Assembly (NCBI RefSeq): GCF_002263215.1
Contig: NZ_NLFK01000010.1
Span: 17,317-81,316 of the forward strand
Direction: 5' to 3'
From: Actinobacillus seminis
GTDB taxonomy: Bacteria; Pseudomonadota; Gammaproteobacteria; Enterobacterales; Pasteurellaceae
DNA: 64,000 bases
This document shows positions 61,336 through 64,000 of the stretch, one piece after another. Both the position numbers and the translations under genes were made by a program. The notes beneath the pieces are model-generated. The model was not told where the DNA came from, ran no database searches, and was given only the letters and a program-made list of their open reading frames with translations. Position 1 is the first letter of the stretch. Every line of letters starts with the position of its first letter.

Positions 61336-62124
61336 ATGACAACACAGCAAATATCAACCTTAGATAACCAACGAGAAGTCACGCGCCTTTGTATTCAGGT
61401 TGCCCTGTTATTATTACAACATGGCGCTGAAAGTACGATAGTGGCGCAAATGGCAACTCGGCTAGGTACCGCCTTAGGCATGGACAGCGTAGAATGCGCC
61501 TTGACGCCAAATGCGGTGATTTTAAGTACGATCAAAAATGAGCACTGCATCACCACCACGCGTAAAAACCAAGATAAAGGGATTAATATGCAGGTGGTAA
61601 CTGAAGTACAACGTTTGGTTATCACCGCCGAACATAAAATTTACGGCGTACGACAAGTTAAAGATAAGTTAAATAGAATCAAGCCATTACGCTATAATCG
61701 TTATGCTGTGGTATTGATGATAGGCTTATCTTGCGCCAGTTTCGCACATTTATCCGGCGGTGATTCAGTCACCTCAATCATCACCTTTTTTGCCGCCGCT
61801 ATCGCAATGTTTGTACGCCAATCACTGGCACACCGACATTATAATCCACTGATTGTTTTTTCTGTGACCGCCTTTGTTGCGACGTTAATCGCCGGAATAG
61901 CATGGAAATATCAGCTGGGCAATGATCCGCAAATTGCGCTGGCATCCAGCGTCTTATTGTTGGTTCCCGGATTTCCGTTGATCAATTCCTTAGCGGATAT
62001 TTTAAAAGGTCACATCAATATGGGGTTAAGCCGCTGGACAATTGCAACGGTGCTGACCTTTGGCGCCTGTTTGGGCATTGTCTTAGCGCTCAGTTTGCTA
62101 AATATTACCGGCTGGGGGAATTAA
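61336..62124 (+). CDS. yjjP: Succinate exporter subunit YjjP (ThrE-like)
   Basis: 262 residues from 61336 (MTTQQIS); 61324 is four codons earlier and also possible. An N-terminal soluble part (LLQHGAESTIVAQMATRLG, VECALTPNAVILS) and about five membrane segments. With YjjB it forms the two-part ThrE-type transporter that in E. coli exports succinate. The next gene starts at the base after its stop. Confidence 0.9.
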   Translation: MTTQQISTLDNQREVTRLCIQVALLLLQHGAESTIVAQMATRLGTALGMDSVECALTPNAVILSTIKNEHCITTTRKNQDKGINMQVVTEVQRLVITAEHKIYGVRQVKDKLNRIKPLRYNRYAVVLMIGLSCASFAHLSGGDSVTSIITFFAAAIAMFVRQSLAHRHYNPLIVFSVTAFVATLIAGIAWKYQLGNDPQIALASSVLLLVPGFPLINSLADILKGHINMGLSRWTIATVLTFGACLGIVLALSLLNITGWGN

Positions 62125-62592
62125 ATGTTAGCGTTATTTTTGTCATTAATCGACGATATGTTTTTTGCCGCAATTCCGGCAGTAGGATTTGCCTTGGTGT
62201 TTAATGTTCCGCCTAAGGCATTAAAATATTGCGCGTTTTTAGGCGCATTAGGGCATGGTTTACGCACGTTTTTGGTACATTTTGACGTACCACTAATTTT
62301 CGCCACCTTCATTGCTGCCAGTGTAGTGGGCTTCATTGGTGTTCGTTTGTCACAACGTTATTTGGCACATCCCAAAGTGTTTACTGTAGCGGCGATTATT
62401 CCCATGATCCCCGGGGTGTATGCCTATAGAGCCATGATCGCAATGGTACAAATTCAGCATTTTGGTTTTTCCGAAGCACGTTATGCCCAAATGATTGAAC
62501 AATTTCTAAACGCAGGATTTATTTTAGGCGCACTGGCGTTCGGGTTGTCATTACCTGGGCTACTATTCTATCGCCAACGCCCTGTGGTATAG
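62125..62592 (+). CDS. yjjB: Succinate exporter subunit YjjB (ThrE-like)
   Basis: 155 residues with four to five membrane segments; [20 protein letters not shown] and [17 protein letters not shown] are typical of the small subunit. Directly abuts yjjP and precedes folA. Confidence 0.92.
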   Translation: MLALFLSLIDDMFFAAIPAVGFALVFNVPPKALKYCAFLGALGHGLRTFLVHFDVPLIFATFIAASVVGFIGVRLSQRYLAHPKVFTVAAIIPMIPGVYAYRAMIAMVQIQHFGFSEARYAQMIEQFLNAGFILGALAFGLSLPGLLFYRQRPVV

Positions 62593-62618
62593 TGAGGCGT
62601 ATAACAGAGGATAAAAAA

Positions 62619-63108
62619 ATGAAATTAAGTTTAATTGTGGCAATTACGCAAAATTATGTGATCGGCAAAGATAACGAAATGCCTTGGCATTTGCCGGCGG
62701 ATCTGGCGTGGTTTCGTAAAAATACCCTGGGAAAACCCGTGATTATGGGGCGTAAAACCTTTGAAAGTATCGGTCGCGCGTTGCCCAAACGTATCAATAT
62801 CGTGCTTTCACGCCGCCCCTATGCCAAAGAAGGGGTCATTTGGAAAAACAGCCTCGAAAGTGCGGTAGATTTTTTTAAAAGATCATGCAGAAATTATGCT
62901 CATTGGCGGTGGAGAATTATTTAAACAATATTTGCCACAAACGGATCGCCTGTATCTAACAGAAATTCAAACGCAACTGAAGGGCGATACCTTTTTTCCC
63001 CCCATTGATTGGCAAGACTGGGACATTGAATTTGAAGAATATCGCCCTGCGGATGCCGACAATCCTTATGCCTGTCGCTTTTTTATTTTAGTACGAAGAA
63101 ACAAATAA
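62619..63108 (+). pseudogene. folA: Dihydrofolate reductase, frameshifted as written
   Basis: ATG at 62619 follows AGAGGAT. The N-terminal frame has [26 protein letters not shown] and [16 protein letters not shown]. At the T7A4 run (62870-62880), just after an uptake signal, the match moves to another frame: [33 protein letters not shown], to the stop at 63108. Removing one base gives 162 residues, normal for the enzyme. The gene is usually essential, so a sequence error is the simplest explanation. Confidence 0.9.
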
Positions 63109-63113
63109 CAATC

Positions 63114-63136
63114 CGCCCGTAAAACGGGCGATTTTT
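63114..63136 (+). terminator. Terminator after folA
   Basis: Arms CGCCCGT (63114-63120) and ACGGGCG (63124-63130) followed by T5. It abuts the transposase remnant. Confidence 0.9.
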
Positions 63137-63458
63137 AGACAAGCGAGTACTTTCCCTGCCATTTTTGCGAAAGTGCGGTCAGATTCTCTCGCGTTTGCGC
63201 CTCAGTTTGGGCTTGATAAACCTGTTTCAAATCTGCCGTTACTGCCTTGTAATCTTTCCACGAAATATACTTCAAGCTGTTCCGCACTAAATGTTTTTTG
63301 CTGTAATACAAATCAAGAGCTCGCTGTTTTTGATTTTCACTAAGAGATTTCGCTCTTCCTCCTAAACACCCACGTGTACGAGCTGCTGCTAAACCTGCGT
63401 GAGTTCTTTCTCTAAGCATATCAACTTCAAATTCGAGCAATGCAGAATGGACTGCTCA
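63135..63458 (-). pseudogene. Chimera of serine resolvase and IS256-family transposase fragments
   Basis: One open frame of about 107 residues. The first half (ALLEFEVDMLRERTHAGLA to DLYYSKK) is the end of a Tn3-type resolvase/invertase, including RERTHAGLAAARTRG. It then joins directly to HLVRNSLKYISWKDYKAV and DLKQVYQAQTEAQTRENL, an internal part of an IS256 (mutator) transposase, and stops after GKYSLV. Neither enzyme is complete. The frame upstream is closed by a TGA near 63460. The transposase part contains a perfect uptake signal at 63171-63179. Confidence 0.85.
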
Positions 63459-63670
63459 TACAGTCAGGTATTTATTATGGTCTATCTACATAAACAATGA
63501 GTTTAAGTATGATAATAATGTAAGGAATTACTTGTAGATACATATTGATTAATATGTAACTAATTGTATTTAAAATGTTTTTTATCTTGCCACTATTTTG
63601 CTTAATTTTCTTGCATGTTTTTTGAACTTATGCTGCAATGTTAAAAAATGTTAATACTGGAGGGTATAGT

Positions 63671-64000
63671 ATGAATAAAAATTTTTTAATCTATCAATTT
63701 TATAGTTCTCTCATTTTTCTTTATATTAGTGATATGGGAGCAATGATTAGTATTATTTGGGCATCATTAGAACTAACAGGAAACACTATTTTCCTTGGTT
63801 CTATGCTATGTATTTCAAGTTTAGTTCCATATGTTATAAAAAATATATACAGGAGAATCGTTATCTATTTCTAATCTTTATGTATTAAGAGCGTTTTTTT
63901 TATGTGACTATTTTGATTATCATACTCCTAGGAATAGCAACAGAATACTCTGGGTTTATTATAACGATTTTATTATTTGGCGTAGTAAATATTTTAACTT
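63671..64000 (+). pseudogene. Membrane transporter fragment, MFS-like, runs off the window
   Basis: ATG at 63671 with a GGAGGG site opens a frame of 67 residues with hydrophobic segments (FYSSLIFLYISDMGAM, GNTIFLGSMLCISSLVPYVI) like the N-terminus of a major-facilitator protein. It stops at 63874. Further hydrophobic stretches continue in another frame (SISNLYVLRAFF, then after a T8 run TILIIILLGIATEYSGF) to the window end, so the gene looks frameshifted at least twice. Base composition is far more AT-rich than the genes to the left. Family assignment is tentative. Confidence 0.55.

Larger units (their letters stand above)
5043..63179. repeat. Dispersed DNA uptake signal sequences (AAGTGCGGT / ACCGCACTT)
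   Basis: By eye more than 30 exact 9-base copies, among them at 5043, 6125, 8200, 8229, 10457, 11998, 12238, 15318, 15519, 28469, 29192, 34049, 34569, 38138, 38209, 39200, 39819, 41021, 41281, 43084, 44469, 46455, 47257, 49906, 51286, 52732, 53233, 55770, 56888, 59215, 60304, 61254, 62857 and 63171 (positions to within a base or two). This is the Haemophilus/Pasteurella form of the signal used in natural transformation. Confidence 0.9.

Overview
The window is a chromosomal segment of a Pasteurellaceae bacterium of the Haemophilus/Pasteurella type. The evidence is more than 30 copies of the 9-base DNA uptake signal AAGTGCGGT (either strand) and familiar Pasteurellaceae/enteric gene neighbourhoods: rplU-rpmA-yhbE-obg with divergent ispB, glpEGR, glpABC, glpF/glpK/glpT/glpQ, yejKLM, rph-pyrE and aroK-aroB-dam. 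No rRNA, tRNA, CRISPR array or intact prophage was seen.

Layout. 0-1.1 kb: 3' end of an M20 peptidase gene and a MarR regulator. 1.2-6.9 kb: obg, a tandem pair of yhbE-type EamA transporters (one frameshifted), rpmA, rplU, divergent ispB, then queH. 6.9-10.8 kb: an operon of RpiR regulator, relic of pepE, dcuC-type carrier and AbgA-like amidohydrolase. 10.9-26.1 kb: a large glycerol/glycerol-3-phosphate block (glpE, glpG, glpR, glpCBA, glpF, glpK, glpT, glpQ), with a TSUP permease, a Crp/Fnr-type regulator and a frameshifted aphA inside it. GlpR-like (ATGTTC-N6-GAACAT) and CRP sites are visible at the glp promoters. 26.4-38 kb: myo-inositol catabolism (iolC fused to DUF2090, iolA, an IolG-like dehydrogenase, iolB) with an ABC importer that has two tandem binding proteins. 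menH lies between iolC and the importer. A shared TTGAAA-N6-TTTCAA palindrome in front of iolC and between iolA and iolB suggests one IolR-type regulon; iolD and iolE are not here. 38-48 kb: housekeeping genes (ygfZ, yicC, rph, pyrE, djlA, dusC, an amidohydrolase, yejM/L/K, bamE). 48-49.7 kb: a decayed cpxR-cpxA pair in which both genes have lost internal segments. 49.9-50.9 kb: a short YadA-type trimeric adhesin with a 21-bp repeat array. 51.2-57.1 kb: ribose operon rbsDACB-rbsK-rbsR with an RbsR operator. 57.5-63.1 kb: aroK, aroB, dam, proB, yjjP, yjjB, folA. 63.1-64.0 kb: a chimeric resolvase/IS256 transposase remnant followed by very AT-rich DNA carrying an MFS-like fragment, probably the edge of an acquired island.

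A striking property of the window is the number of one-base frameshifts in A/T homopolymers (yhbE copy, glpK start, aphA, ABC ATPase, yejM, yadA-like twice, folA and possibly the 3' end of iolC). Restoring one base returns most of these genes to the usual length of their family, and folA is normally essential, so many of these may be sequence errors rather than real mutations. The cpxRA deletions, the pepE relic and the mobile-element chimera involve loss or joining of long segments and cannot be explained that way.
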